This document shows positions 8,112-17,587 of a stretch of DNA of 64,000 nt, one piece after another. Every line of letters begins with the position of its first letter. Position 1 is the stretch's first letter. Both the position numbers and the translations under genes were made by a program. Below the pieces are notes generated by a model. The model saw nothing but the letters and a program-made list of their open reading frames with translations. It did no database searches and had not been told where the DNA came from. This DNA comes from an uncultured Bacilli bacterium (lineage in GTDB: Bacteria; Bacillota_I; Bacilli_A; RF39; UBA660): NCBI GenBank assembly GCA_934096945.1, contig CAKOND010000003.1:52439-116438 (forward strand). Reading direction: 5' to 3'.

Positions 8112-9689
8112 CTAAAAGTCTGCGTATATTGGATCTACCGGAGCATATCCAGGACCAAAAGCACCAAAAATTATAATTGAAAATATTAGTAAATAATAAA
8201 TAAACCATCTAAATATTATATTTTTATTTGCGAGTTTTTCTCTTACAGAAATACCTTTTTCTCTTAAAATACTTATTATAAGTATAGCTATTAGTGCCAC
8301 TACAAGAATAAATAAATCAGACACATCAAGTCCTAAACTTGGTATTTCCCATGAACTAACTTTAAAACTTGTAAATATTTTTCCTAGCATTGTAAAGGCA
8401 CTACCTACTGTTTCTGCTCTAAAAATTAGTTCTCCTAAAATAACTAAAAATCCGGTTTTAATAATTTGTAATCCTTTAAGAATTTTACTATTTTGAATAT
8501 TTAATTTAGCATATAACTTATTAAAAGGTGTTCTTGTAATATTACCAACTGAAATCATAACAAAATGATATAAACCAAATAAAATATATGTCCAACCCGC
8601 TCCATGCCATAATCCATTTAAAAGCCATACAACTAATAGAGCAACTGTACCACTTAATAATGGCCCATAATGATTACCAAGTACTTTTCTTAGCTTAATA
8701 GTCATCTTCTTCATTGGTTTAGAGAGTGATATTGGATAATATATATAATCTTTAAACCATGTACCTAAACTTATGTGCCATCTTGTCCAAAATTCTGATA
8801 TATTTTTACTAAAGAATGGTTGTTTAAAGTTTTCAGGAACATTTACATTAAAGATATTGCCAATACCACATACGACATCCATAGCACCTGAAAAATCCAT
8901 ATAAAGCATAATGGTATATGATAAGGCACCTAAAAATATAACTGGGCCAGAGTATTCTTGGTAACCACTAAATACTGTTTTTACAAGAATATTAAGTCTA
9001 TCTGCTATAACCATTTTCTTAAATAATCCCCATAATACTCTTTGCAAGCCAAAGCATAAGTTTTGATATGTTATTTTATTACCTTTAAATAAATCTTCTG
9101 CAGTATCACTATATCTTGTAATTGGGCCTTCCATAATACTTGGAAAAAAAGACATAAATAATGCTACTCTAAAGAAATTTTTATCAGCTTCTATTTTACC
9201 ATTATAAACATCAAACAAGTATGATAAAGCTTGTAATGTATAAAAAGATATTCCAATCGGAGCAATTAACTTAAGTATGCTAAATTCATAACTTATATTA
9301 AATAAATTAAGTAGTAAATTAATATTTGTAGTAAAGAATTTTAAATATTTAAATACAAATAAGAAAGATACATTAATTATTAAACAAAGTATTAAAACTA
9401 ATCTTTTTTGTCTTTTATATTTTTCTTTAATAATCTTTTTATCATCGCTATTACAATTACTTAATTCATTATCCTTTTTTTCATCTATTTTATTCATCTT
9501 AAACGTGCTTAAGTAAATAGTTATTATTGTAAGTAGTAAAAATAAAACTCTCCATCCACTTAATAAATAAAAAAATAATAAACTCGATAATAATAAAACA
9601 TAAGGCCTTATTTTCTTTGGAAATATGTTATAAAATATTATTACAATTAGAAAAAAATAATTATAATATTTACTTATTACACTATGCAT
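8112..9689 (-). CDS. MBOAT-family membrane O-acyltransferase (AlgI/DltB-like)
   Basis: The protein has 525 residues and about ten membrane helices. Hallmarks are the conserved segment FWTRWHISLGTWFKDYIYYP and the invariant active-site histidine in NGLWHGAGWTYILFG. MBOAT enzymes pass acyl groups across the membrane to extracellular polymers with an SGNH partner, here the next gene. The length is closer to AlgI/PatB-type than to DltB (about 400). The start is fixed by AAAGGAG 5 nt before the ATG. A TATAAT at about 9735-9745 may be the promoter, without a good -35. Confidence 0.9.
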   Translation of the reverse strand: MHSVISKYYNYFFLIVIIFYNIFPKKIRPYVLLLSSLLFFYLLSGWRVLFLLLTIITIYLSTFKMNKIDEKKDNELSNCNSDDKKIIKEKYKRQKRLVLILCLIINVSFLFVFKYLKFFTTNINLLLNLFNISYEFSILKLIAPIGISFYTLQALSYLFDVYNGKIEADKNFFRVALFMSFFPSIMEGPITRYSDTAEDLFKGNKITYQNLCFGLQRVLWGLFKKMVIADRLNILVKTVFSGYQEYSGPVIFLGALSYTIMLYMDFSGAMDVVCGIGNIFNVNVPENFKQPFFSKNISEFWTRWHISLGTWFKDYIYYPISLSKPMKKMTIKLRKVLGNHYGPLLSGTVALLVVWLLNGLWHGAGWTYILFGLYHFVMISVGNITRTPFNKLYAKLNIQNSKILKGLQIIKTGFLVILGELIFRAETVGSAFTMLGKIFTSFKVSSWEIPSLGLDVSDLFILVVALIAILIISILREKGISVREKLANKNIIFRWFIYYLLIFSIIIFGAFGPGYAPVDPIYADF

Positions 9690-9779
9690 ATTTTACTCCT
9701 TTAAACAACACTTCTTAGATAGTTGTTGCACTTGTTTTAATATTATACCATACATTATATTTTTAATCTATAAGAAAAA

Positions 9780-10130
9780 AACAAACATAATTGTTTGTTG
9801 TTTCACTTGCTCTAGCATATCTATAACTTTCAACGTCTATACCATTTGCAAGTGTCCATTATGATAATATATATTGTTATTTCCTTGTACTTCATTATAC
9901 TCTGACATTACATAATCTGTAAGTGTAACTGTCGATGCAATCTTTTCATTTACGACATATATATTTAAATACTTATTATTTGTATCTGATACTTTTACTA
10001 TTATTCTATAGTTACTTCCATTTGTTAAATTAGAAAATGTATAACTATTATTTGTACTTTCTACATAGCTATTTCCATTATCTATTGAATAATAAACTTT
10101 AAAAGTATTTTCATCAACAAATCTAAGTAA
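9780..10130 (-). pseudogene. wreck of a surface-protein gene related to the one at 38138-39571
   Basis: Read on the minus strand, this gap encodes fragments that align to the middle of the intact surface protein at 38138-39571: YYSIDNGNSYVESTNNSYTF, then YVMSEYNEVQGNNNIYYHNG, then after a one-base frameshift near 9855 TLANGIDVESYRYARASETT and NNYVCF. The intact gene has YVISEYNGVQGNNNIYHHDG, TLTNGI and TTNNYVCF at the same places. The N-terminal third and the C-terminal half are missing. It is a dead paralogue or recombination remnant between the MBOAT unit and topA. Confidence 0.85.
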
Positions 10131-10190
10131 TGGTTTTTATGGTAATTTAACACATTTACATCTTTTTGTAGAGACTTTTGATTTTTGCAT

Positions 10191-10217
10191 TAAAAAAGTA
10201 ACATCAACTGATGCTAC
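10191..10217 (-). terminator. topA terminator
   Basis: GTAGCATC pairs with GATGTTAC (one G-U) around AGTT, then TTTTTTA. The stem overlaps the topA stop codon. Confidence 0.85.
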
Positions 10218-12238
10218 TCTTTATTACAATTAATACAAGTTACTTCACCATTTTTATCAACTAGAAGTTCACCACATTCTGGGCAAATATTTCCGGTTGG
10301 TTTATACCAAAGAGCATACTGACATTTTGGATAATTATTACATCCATAAAATATTTTACCTTTTTTAGTTTTTCTTTCCACTATCATCCCTTTATCACAC
10401 TTTGGACACTTGCAAATTTCTACAATTTCTTTTTTTTCTTTCTTTATATACTTACATTTTGGATAATTACTACATGCTATGAATTCCCCAAATTTACCTT
10501 TTCTAATAACTAAAGGACTACCACATTCTGGACAATTTTCCCCAGTTTCTTCTGGACCTTTCTTTTCCATTTCATGGAATGCTTTTTCAACTAATGGTTC
10601 AAACTCATCATAGAATTCATGTAAGACTTTTAGATAATCCATTTTATTTTCTGCTATTTTATCTAAGTCTTCTTCCATATTAGCAGTGTACTCAACATTT
10701 ACTATGCCACTAAAGAATTCTTGTAATTTATCAGTTGTTTCAATCCCAATTTCTGTTGGTTCAAACTTTTTATCTTTTAAAACAACATAACCTCTATCTT
10801 TGATGGTGCCTACAATAGTTGCATATGTTGAAGGTCTACCAATACCTAAACTTTCCATTTCTTTAATTAAACTACTTTCCGTAAATCTTGGAGCTGGCTT
10901 AGTAAAATGTTGAGTTTTAGTTATATCATCTGCTGTTATACAACCTGATTTATAATTCTTTAAGTCTGGAAGTATTACGTCTTCACTATCTTCATACTCA
11001 CTATATACTTTTAAATAACCATCAAATGTAAGAACACTACCAGTTGCTTTAAATGTATAGCCATTATTTTCAAGTATTACCGTAGTTGCTAGTGTTTTAG
11101 CATCTGCCATTAATGATGCTAGTGCTCTTGTGTAAATAAGTTTGTATAATTTAAATTCATCATTTGTTAAATATGCTTTAACTTCTTCAGGTGTTCTATT
11201 AATACTGGTTGGTCTAATACCTTCATGAGCATCTTGCATATTTTCATTCTTTTTACCTTTTTTAACATAACCAATGTAATTTTCTCCGAATTTACCTTTA
11301 ATAAAGCCAAAAGTTTCTTTAACAAATGTATCACTTACTCTAACACTATCAGTTCTCATGTAAGTAATTAACCCTACTGTTTCACTTTTTAAAGTTTTAC
11401 CTTCGTATAAATCTTGAGCAATTTTCATTGTTTTACTTGGTGCAAAACCTAATTTATTAGATGCTGCTTGCTGCAAAGTACTAGTTTTAAATACTTCTCT
11501 TGCTGATTTATTCTTTTCTTTTTCAGTTACACTTTCAATTTTAAATGATTTAGAAAGATTATTTAATATTTCGTCAGCTTGGGCTTCATTTTCAACTTCT
11601 ATATCTTTACCATGATATTTATCAAGTGTTGCTTTGAAATCTTTAAAATCTGCTTCAATTGTCCAATATTCCCTTGGGACAAAGTTTTGTATTTCTCTTT
11701 CTCTATCAACAATTAATTTTAAAGCTACACTTTGTACTCTACCAGCTGACTTTCCTCCAGTTTTTCTTTGCATTAACTTACTTAATCTAAAACCTATTAT
11801 TCTATCTAAGAACCTTCTAGTTTCACCAGATTTAACTAAGTTCATATCTATTTTACCTGGATTATTAATAGCATTTATAACTACATCTTTTGTTATTTCA
11901 TTAAATACTACCCTTTTATATTTTTCATCAGGTATTTTTACTTCGTCATAAATATGCCAAGAAATTGTTTCTCCTTCACGATCTGGGTCAGTTGCAAGAT
12001 ATACAGTTTCAGCATCTTTAACATCTTTTTTTAAAGCTGTTACTTCTTTATTTTTTCCTTTAATTATTTGATAATTTGGTTTAAAATCATTTTCAATATC
12101 AAGTCCTAAACCAAACTTCCCAGTTGTAGCTAAATCTCTAATATGTCCTTTGCTAGAAACAACCTTATAATCACTACCTAAATACTTTTCAATTGTTTTA
12201 CATTTAGCTGGAGATTCCACTATTACTAAATTTTTCAT
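10214..12238 (-). CDS. topA: DNA topoisomerase I (type IA)
   Basis: TopA relaxes negative supercoils by single-strand passage. At 674 residues it has the Toprim domain starting at VIVESPAKCKTIEKYLG, the DPDREGE acidic motif (about 85-91), SAGRVQSVALKLIVDRE, the active-site tyrosine in TYMRTDSVRVS, and three C-terminal C4 zinc ribbons (from CPECGSPLV, CPKCDKGMI and CPECGELLV), the last ending four residues before the stop. It shares ATGA with the preceding LtaS-like gene. In Bacillus topA lies near rnhB-rbgA-dprA; dprA is absent here. Confidence 0.97.
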   Translation of the reverse strand: MKNLVIVESPAKCKTIEKYLGSDYKVVSSKGHIRDLATTGKFGLGLDIENDFKPNYQIIKGKNKEVTALKKDVKDAETVYLATDPDREGETISWHIYDEVKIPDEKYKRVVFNEITKDVVINAINNPGKIDMNLVKSGETRRFLDRIIGFRLSKLMQRKTGGKSAGRVQSVALKLIVDREREIQNFVPREYWTIEADFKDFKATLDKYHGKDIEVENEAQADEILNNLSKSFKIESVTEKEKNKSAREVFKTSTLQQAASNKLGFAPSKTMKIAQDLYEGKTLKSETVGLITYMRTDSVRVSDTFVKETFGFIKGKFGENYIGYVKKGKKNENMQDAHEGIRPTSINRTPEEVKAYLTNDEFKLYKLIYTRALASLMADAKTLATTVILENNGYTFKATGSVLTFDGYLKVYSEYEDSEDVILPDLKNYKSGCITADDITKTQHFTKPAPRFTESSLIKEMESLGIGRPSTYATIVGTIKDRGYVVLKDKKFEPTEIGIETTDKLQEFFSGIVNVEYTANMEEDLDKIAENKMDYLKVLHEFYDEFEPLVEKAFHEMEKKGPEETGENCPECGSPLVIRKGKFGEFIACSNYPKCKYIKKEKKEIVEICKCPKCDKGMIVERKTKKGKIFYGCNNYPKCQYALWYKPTGNICPECGELLVDKNGEVTCINCNKE

Positions 12239-14286
12239 TTAATTTCCTCCTTATTTGTATCATTTGCTCCTTTATAGGAATTTATCTTTTTTTCTAAATA
12301 ATTAAAATAATTATTACGGATTATTAATTCACTAACTTTCATTCTATTAGTTATAATATTATTTACTTTAATTAATTCATCAGTCGTATATTCATTACTA
12401 TTATAGTACTTTATCGTACCACTACTAGCATTATAATATACATCACTATTTTTCCAAGATCCATCTGCAAATGCTACGACATTTAAATAATCATCACTAA
12501 AGACATCAGTTCCCATATAATATCTAGGATCATAATCTAAATTAAATAGATTAGCTAGAGTTGGTGTTAAATTAATATAAGAACTGTACTTTTCTATAAC
12601 TTCACTTTTAATTGTAGAATTATAGATAACCATTGGTGTTCTTTCTATTTCATAATCTTCTAAATCATAGTTTAGAACACTAGATATATCTTTATTTTTT
12701 AGTCCATATGGATAGTGGTCTCCATATAAAACTATTACTGTATCATCTAATTTGCCCGAAGTCTTTAGTCTATCAAGAAGAATTCCTAAACTATTATCAA
12801 AAGTTTTTAGTTTAGACATATATCTTCTAAGTTCCATTGAATAATCAGTATTTTCAGTAATACTCAAATACTTATCTCCTTCAATACTTGATAATTTATA
12901 AGGTTGATGTGCTGAAACAGTTGTAAGCCACAACATAAACGGTTTATCATTATCATTATTTAAAGTAACATCCATCGCGGCATTCATGAAATCTTCATCA
13001 CTAGCCCAATTTTTATATTCATTATAATATTTTATATTTAAGTCATTAGCATTATAATACGCATCACTTCCTAAATTTTTATGAATTATATTTCTAACAT
13101 AATATGCTTCAGTATAATCATGCATACTAGTTGCACTATATCCAGCATTTTTAAATATATTAAATATTGATGTAAAATATGTATTACTACTAAAAATATT
13201 GGCAGTACAATTATTTTGTATTGTATAAAGACCAGTCATACCACTAAACTCATTATTACCTGTTGCGCAACTATTTCTTGGACTATAATTGTTTTTAAAA
13301 CTTATTCCTTCGGTATATAACTTATAAAAGTTTGGATATAAATCTTTATTAATAATTATTTCATTTGTACTTTCCATCATAATGACTATAACATTTTTTC
13401 CTTCAAACATTCCGGTATGTTCATTATAATTTGTTATGACTTTATTTTTTATATATTTATTAATGTCATTTAAAGTTGTATTAGTTTCATTATTTATAAT
13501 TTCATCTAAAATGGTATCATCAATTTTTCTTTTTTTCTCTTCTTTAACGTCTGTTTCTTTATTATTTTCATATGCAGTATAAGTAACTTTATTCGGTGCT
13601 TCTACCATAGTAGACTTAATATCTAAAAAGCTAAAGCCTAAAACTCCGAATTGATTTATGGTTGTACTTGGTATGCTTGGATAAGCAAATAGCTCCTTAT
13701 TTGTAACAGTTTGTAATTTATTTTGCATAAATGTTGCATCTAATGATTCATAGTATAAAAATCCTGTAAATGCTAAAGCTAAAATACTTGTTATTGTTCT
13801 TATACCTGGTTCAAACATAATATTTGTTTTTAAAGGAAATCTTTTGTCTATTTTTCTTTGTGTTAGCTTATCTAAAAATATGTAATATAAAATTAGAATA
13901 ATAAACGGAATAAATGCTAAATAATATGTTATTTTAAAGGAAGAGAAAAAATCTATGATATAATCCTTTACTGCCCCTAACTGGCTTTTAGTATTAATTG
14001 ATGCATAAACTCCGATAAAGTTATTAAAACCAATTTGAAAAAATGTATAAGCACTTATGGCAAATGATATTACAAGTATTAATATTTTACTAATTAGTTT
14101 ATTAAACCAAGATAATATAAAACTAAGTAAAATACTTACAAAATTAACCCCAATAAATATTCTTAAAAGTGCTATATTATTCAAAGATATTCCACTTATT
14201 AATCTAAATGATATTTCTAGAAGTGAAAAGAAAACTAGTAATATCATATAATTTTTTATTAAATTATTCTTTAACAAATTCTTCAT
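12235..14286 (-). CDS. LtaS-like phosphoglycerol transferase (sulfatase superfamily)
   Basis: The 683-residue protein has about five N-terminal membrane helices (first ~220 residues) and an extracellular alkaline-phosphatase-fold domain. VIVIMMESTNE supplies the first metal ligand. The nucleophilic threonine is in SCATGNNEFSGMTGL, and a later metal-binding motif reads YGDHYPYG. LtaS enzymes polymerise glycerol phosphate from phosphatidylglycerol into lipoteichoic acid; related enzymes modify other polymers, so the product is not certain. It begins inside the end of rnhB (23-nt overlap) with SD GGAGGAAG and ends in topA by ATGA. Confidence 0.88.
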   Translation of the reverse strand: MKNLLKNNLIKNYMILLVFFSLLEISFRLISGISLNNIALLRIFIGVNFVSILLSFILSWFNKLISKILILVISFAISAYTFFQIGFNNFIGVYASINTKSQLGAVKDYIIDFFSSFKITYYLAFIPFIILILYYIFLDKLTQRKIDKRFPLKTNIMFEPGIRTITSILALAFTGFLYYESLDATFMQNKLQTVTNKELFAYPSIPSTTINQFGVLGFSFLDIKSTMVEAPNKVTYTAYENNKETDVKEEKKRKIDDTILDEIINNETNTTLNDINKYIKNKVITNYNEHTGMFEGKNVIVIMMESTNEIIINKDLYPNFYKLYTEGISFKNNYSPRNSCATGNNEFSGMTGLYTIQNNCTANIFSSNTYFTSIFNIFKNAGYSATSMHDYTEAYYVRNIIHKNLGSDAYYNANDLNIKYYNEYKNWASDEDFMNAAMDVTLNNDNDKPFMLWLTTVSAHQPYKLSSIEGDKYLSITENTDYSMELRRYMSKLKTFDNSLGILLDRLKTSGKLDDTVIVLYGDHYPYGLKNKDISSVLNYDLEDYEIERTPMVIYNSTIKSEVIEKYSSYINLTPTLANLFNLDYDPRYYMGTDVFSDDYLNVVAFADGSWKNSDVYYNASSGTIKYYNSNEYTTDELIKVNNIITNRMKVSELIIRNNYFNYLEKKINSYKGANDTNKEEIK

Positions 14287-14899
14287 TTTCTTCCTCCATT
14301 AATGCCTTTACTGGCTTATATGTAAGTCTATAATTATCTAAAATACCATATTTTTTAATAGCTTCAAGATGTTTTTTAGTTGGATAACCTTTATGATCTT
14401 TAAAGCCGTATTCGGGATGTTTTTTATCTAACTCATACATCATTTTATCACGAGTTACTTTAGCTATTACACTAGCTGCAGCAATATTTAATGATAATGC
14501 ATCACCATGAATTATGGCTTTTGAATTTTCCATTGGAAGTGGCATAGCATCAGTTAAAACATATTCTGGCTTAACACTTAAGCCTTCAATTGCTTCTAAC
14601 ATTGCCATTTTGCTTGCTTCATATATATTTATTTCATCAATGGTTTTGGCATCAACAATGCCTACTGCATAACTTATGGCATCTTTTTTTATTATTTCAT
14701 AAAACTTATCTCTCTTTTTTTCACTCAATTGCTTAGAATCTATTAAACCTTCTAAAGTATAATTTTTAGGAAGTATAACTGCTGCTGCTACAACTGGACC
14801 ACACAATGGGCCTCTTCCTGCTTCATCTGTGCCAGCTACTAGCGTTATTCCTCCTTTATATAATTCTTTTTCATATTTTAATAAATCTAATTCTTCCAT
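14264..14899 (-). CDS. rnhB: ribonuclease HII
   Basis: RNase HII removes ribonucleotides misincorporated in DNA and RNA from hybrids. The 211-residue protein carries the family start VAGTDEAGRGPLCGPVVAAA, with the DEDD catalytic residues including D-E at the start, TDAMPLP in the middle and SVIAKVTRDKMM. It overlaps rbgA upstream by 13 nt, as in Bacillus ylqF-rnhB, and the LtaS-like gene downstream by 23 nt, so translation is probably coupled. Confidence 0.96.
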   Translation of the reverse strand: MEELDLLKYEKELYKGGITLVAGTDEAGRGPLCGPVVAAAVILPKNYTLEGLIDSKQLSEKKRDKFYEIIKKDAISYAVGIVDAKTIDEINIYEASKMAMLEAIEGLSVKPEYVLTDAMPLPMENSKAIIHGDALSLNIAAASVIAKVTRDKMMYELDKKHPEYGFKDHKGYPTKKHLEAIKKYGILDNYRLTYKPVKALMEEENEEFVKE

Positions 14900-15807
14900 C
14901 TATCAAATGTTACTCCTTTAAGCATACCGCTCACTAGATCATTATACACCTTAGTTGATACCTTTTCATAGTCAATTTCCCCATCTTTTTCAAAAAAGTT
15001 AAATTTTCGGGCTAAGGATGCAAAAATTTCACTTGGATCATCATTAATTTCAATCTTATATTTATTTTCTAATATATCTTTATAATAGTTTTTTAAGAAT
15101 GTAATAAGGTAGCCTCCGATGTCTGTCATATTTAAAATTTCCATTTTAATAGTTGCCGTTGATGCTAAACTTAATGCTTCATCATTATCTTCAATTTTAG
15201 GCCAAAGTATCCCTGGTGTGTCAAGAAGTAAAAATCCATTACTTGTTTTTAACCAGTTAACTTGTTTAGTTACTCCAGGCTTATTACCAGTATTACTTAC
15301 CTTTTTACCTGCAAGTTTATTTATAAGTGTACTTTTACCTACATTAGGTATCCCAACTACTCCAATTTTAATTTCTTTACTTTTAAGGCCTTTTTCTACT
15401 CTTTTTTCTTGAAGAGGTTTTGCTACTTCTAAGGTAAGTTTAATTAGTTTTTTATAATCTTCATTATTTGTTAAATCAACAAGAATTACTTTATATCCTT
15501 TCTCTTCATAATATTTTACCCATTTATTTGTTTCATCTAAATCACATAAATCTTTTTTAGTCATAACTAAAATACGAGGCTTAACCTCAAGTATATCATC
15601 CATGCCTTTTAATTTTGAAGATGATGGCATTCTTGCATCTATACATTCATAGATTATATCTATTAATTTAATTCTTTCTTTGATTTCTCTTTTGGCTCTT
15701 GCCATATGACCTGGATACCAGTTAAGAACGACTTTATGAAACTTTTCATTCTGATTCGAATTTTCTCTTTTTTCTTTTCTTATTTTTCTTTTTTGATACA
15801 TATCCAT
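14887..15807 (-). CDS. rbgA: ribosome biogenesis GTPase RbgA/YlqF
   Basis: RbgA is a circularly permuted GTPase needed for late 50S assembly. The order G4 (VMTKKDL, about 105), G1 (GIPNVGKSTLIN, about 162), G2/G3 (PGVTKQ, LDTPGILWP) is the permuted one, preceded by the family N-terminus WYPGHMARAKREI with the catalytic histidine. The C-terminal helical ANTAR-like domain follows. The start is MDMYQKRK with SD GGAAGTGAT. A second copy of the 5' end of this gene lies at 17196-17289, see there. Confidence 0.95.
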   Translation of the reverse strand: MDMYQKRKIRKEKRENSNQNEKFHKVVLNWYPGHMARAKREIKERIKLIDIIYECIDARMPSSSKLKGMDDILEVKPRILVMTKKDLCDLDETNKWVKYYEEKGYKVILVDLTNNEDYKKLIKLTLEVAKPLQEKRVEKGLKSKEIKIGVVGIPNVGKSTLINKLAGKKVSNTGNKPGVTKQVNWLKTSNGFLLLDTPGILWPKIEDNDEALSLASTATIKMEILNMTDIGGYLITFLKNYYKDILENKYKIEINDDPSEIFASLARKFNFFEKDGEIDYEKVSTKVYNDLVSGMLKGVTFDRWKN

Positions 15808-15810
15808 TTA
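15782..15810. repeat. direct repeat, copy at the intact rbgA start
   Basis: 29 bp identical to 17261-17289. Similarity continues beyond it on both sides, with a 5-nt indel on one side and CACTTCCTTTTTA in common on the other. The two copies bracket 1.45 kb holding the deoxyribosyltransferase-like and DinD-like genes. Confidence 0.9.
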
Positions 15811-15845
15811 AATCACTTCCTTTTTACAACTTGTAAGTTGTTGCT

Positions 15846-16154
15846 CTACTTATTTTCGATTAAATCGGTATAATATATAATTTCTTTACCTAATTTTTTT
15901 GCATAATCTATTTCTAAATTTGTACTTTCTCCAATATAATTATTTATATTTACTACCAATATAGTATCTGATAATTCTATTCTTTTAAAATGTGCCTCTT
16001 TCAATTTTATTAATTGCTCTTCTGTTACCTTCATATTTTCTAATACTGGATATACCGGTGTAAGAATACAATATCCTTCTAATGCCATCTTTTCAGCAAC
16101 TGTCATCATCTCTTTTTGAAATTTTAAACTTCCACATAGTGTTATTATCTTCAT
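15846..16154 (-). CDS. nucleoside 2-deoxyribosyltransferase-like small protein
   Basis: The protein has 102 residues with a Rossmann-like N-terminus (MKIITLCGSLKFQ) and a C-terminal segment NNYIGESTNLEIDYAKKLGK, where the Glu-Ser-Thr pattern resembles the deoxyribosyltransferase/DUF4406-type fold common on phages and accessory elements. Function is unproven. The ATG at 16154 is chosen because the longer frame's first ATG lies inside the SD GGAGG. It stands 23 nt after the DinD-like gene and upstream of rbgA, within the segment bracketed by the rbgA direct repeat. Confidence 0.7.
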   Translation of the reverse strand: MKIITLCGSLKFQKEMMTVAEKMALEGYCILTPVYPVLENMKVTEEQLIKLKEAHFKRIELSDTILVVNINNYIGESTNLEIDYAKKLGKEIIYYTDLIENK

Positions 16155-16177
16155 TTCGTAATCCTCCATCCAAATTA

Positions 16178-17032
16178 CTATTTTATTTCCTCAAGTTTCT
16201 TTTGCTCTTTTATTTCTAATTTTTTCCTTTCTCTTTCAAGTTCTTTTAAACTCTTTTTAGGTGTTGGCATTTCTTCCGGCATCGTTCCACCAATATCTGC
16301 AATTGCCTTTCTAACTTTTTTTCCTACCTCATAATGTACATCTTTTGCTTCTTTCTCACCTTGTACATTATCTTTTAAAAGTTTTTGCTTCGTTTGATTT
16401 ATTCTAAATAAATTAGCAACTAATTCATCTTCATTCATATTATCTAAAATATCTTCTCTATATCTTAATTTTTTTCTTTTAAAAATATCATCAGCAGTTT
16501 CTCCATTATATAATCCTTTATATCCTGCATTATGAAATTCAGCCATATTTTTAACACCAGCAGATGAAGCAACTTTTTGTAACGTATAATTACCTTGTTT
16601 TGTTAATTTTCTTTGATAAAATCTTTTTTCATCATCTGATAAAGAATCATATTCTTGTTCTGTTATTTCTTGTTTTCTTGTTTGAATAGCAAAATAGGTT
16701 TGTCCTAAAGCAACAACTTCTTTGCTTGGATCTGCATTTTGTACTATTAAATAACATATATATCTTGAAAGTTTATAGTCTTTAATAAATTCTTCTTTAC
16801 CTTTACCAGTTTTTATTGGCTTGTTGACTTCAACAACCCAATCTTCTTCATTTGAAACACTATTATTTGCTGATAAAACTGCTTTATCTATTACTTTTTG
16901 AAAATTTCTCCAATCCTTGTATTCCAATACTTTTTGTAATTCACGTGCATACCAATATTCATTTCCATAATCATCAATATGTTTTATATTTTCAAAAGTA
17001 TTGTTAGAATATTTATTTTCAATTATCTTCAT
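16178..17032 (-). CDS. DinD-like DNA-damage-inducible protein (BRO-N-type)
   Basis: The 284-residue protein resembles E. coli DinD: a BRO-like N-terminal domain (YWYARELQKVLEYKDWRNF at about 27-45), LSRYICYLIVQNADPSKE, the conserved GQTYFAIQTRKQE, and a helical C-terminus including NMAEFHNAGYKGLYNG. DinD of E. coli is SOS-induced and can inhibit RecA; whether this one does is unknown, and I see no LexA box upstream. The ATG at 17032 has GGAGG 5 nt upstream. The basic, coiled-coil-like tail is typical. It is the only intact larger gene of the accessory patch. Confidence 0.82.
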   Translation of the reverse strand: MKIIENKYSNNTFENIKHIDDYGNEYWYARELQKVLEYKDWRNFQKVIDKAVLSANNSVSNEEDWVVEVNKPIKTGKGKEEFIKDYKLSRYICYLIVQNADPSKEVVALGQTYFAIQTRKQEITEQEYDSLSDDEKRFYQRKLTKQGNYTLQKVASSAGVKNMAEFHNAGYKGLYNGETADDIFKRKKLRYREDILDNMNEDELVANLFRINQTKQKLLKDNVQGEKEAKDVHYEVGKKVRKAIADIGGTMPEEMPTPKKSLKELERERKKLEIKEQKKLEEIK

Positions 17033-17195
17033 TGCTACCTCCATTTCTATTAATTATATTAAAGTTTTCCTTAAGTAGTAATTACCCCATTTTTCTTCAA
17101 AATCCAATTGATTTTTATTTATAAAATGTAAAAACAAATTAAATAAAAAGTCTTATAAAATAATGGCTTAAGAGAAAGTTTATATAAGTCGTACT

Positions 17196-17289
17196 TTACC
17201 AAGAAATGGAAACCTTTGAAAAACTTTCTTGGCTACCATTATTTTTCTTTTCTTGTCTCATTTTTCTTTTTTGATACATATCCATTTAT
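17196..17289 (-). pseudogene. detached, diverged 5' end of rbgA
   Basis: The minus strand reads MDMYQKRKMRQEKKNNGSQE, matching the rbgA N-terminus MDMYQKRKIRKEKRENSNQN, with the same upstream SD region. After about 20 codons the frame departs; shifting one base in a T6 run gives FSKVSISW, which fits FHKVVLNW of RbgA, then a stop. It is therefore a frameshifted remnant of a second rbgA allele, not a gene. The 120 nt beyond it (17045-17190) hold no gene I can support, only a short open stretch LDFEEKWGNYYLRKTLI. Confidence 0.8.
17261..17289. repeat. direct repeat, distal copy of rbgA start
   Basis: 29 bp identical to 15782-15810; see that entry. Confidence 0.9.
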
Positions 17290-17302
17290 TAACACTTCCT
17301 TT

Positions 17303-17587
17303 TTATTTTAATTTTTTACCATAATATTCAACATCTATTTCTGTTCCATCTGGATATACTTCTTTAGCATTTTTAATATGTTCTACAAATCCATAATGTT
17401 TATATATCTCTTTGTTTCTTATTTCTTCTGGTTCTACTCCTAATGTTAATAAAGTATAACCTTTATTTTTTAAATCTTCTTCCATAAATTTATACAATAT
17501 AGAAAAATATCCTTTTCCTTCGTATTCTTTGTTAGTTCTAAAAGCAGTCAAGTATGCAGTTGTATCATCTACTAATTTATTACTTAT
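17303..17587 (-). pseudogene. C-terminal fragment of a GNAT acetyltransferase
   Basis: About 93 codons are left of a GNAT protein: TAYLTAFRTNKEYEGKGYFS holds the acetyl-CoA pyrophosphate loop, and LGVEPEEIRNKEIYKHYGF the C-terminal strand-helix of the fold. The N-terminal half is gone: upstream the frame runs directly into the truncated RhuM gene at 17584. The 82-codon reading frame starting at 17551 lacks an SD, so it is unlikely to be made. Confidence 0.8.

Noticed and set aside
15782..17289. Insertion sequence or integron between the rbgA repeats
   Set aside because: No transposase, integrase or terminal inverted repeats are present; the repeat is explained by the rbgA 5' end.
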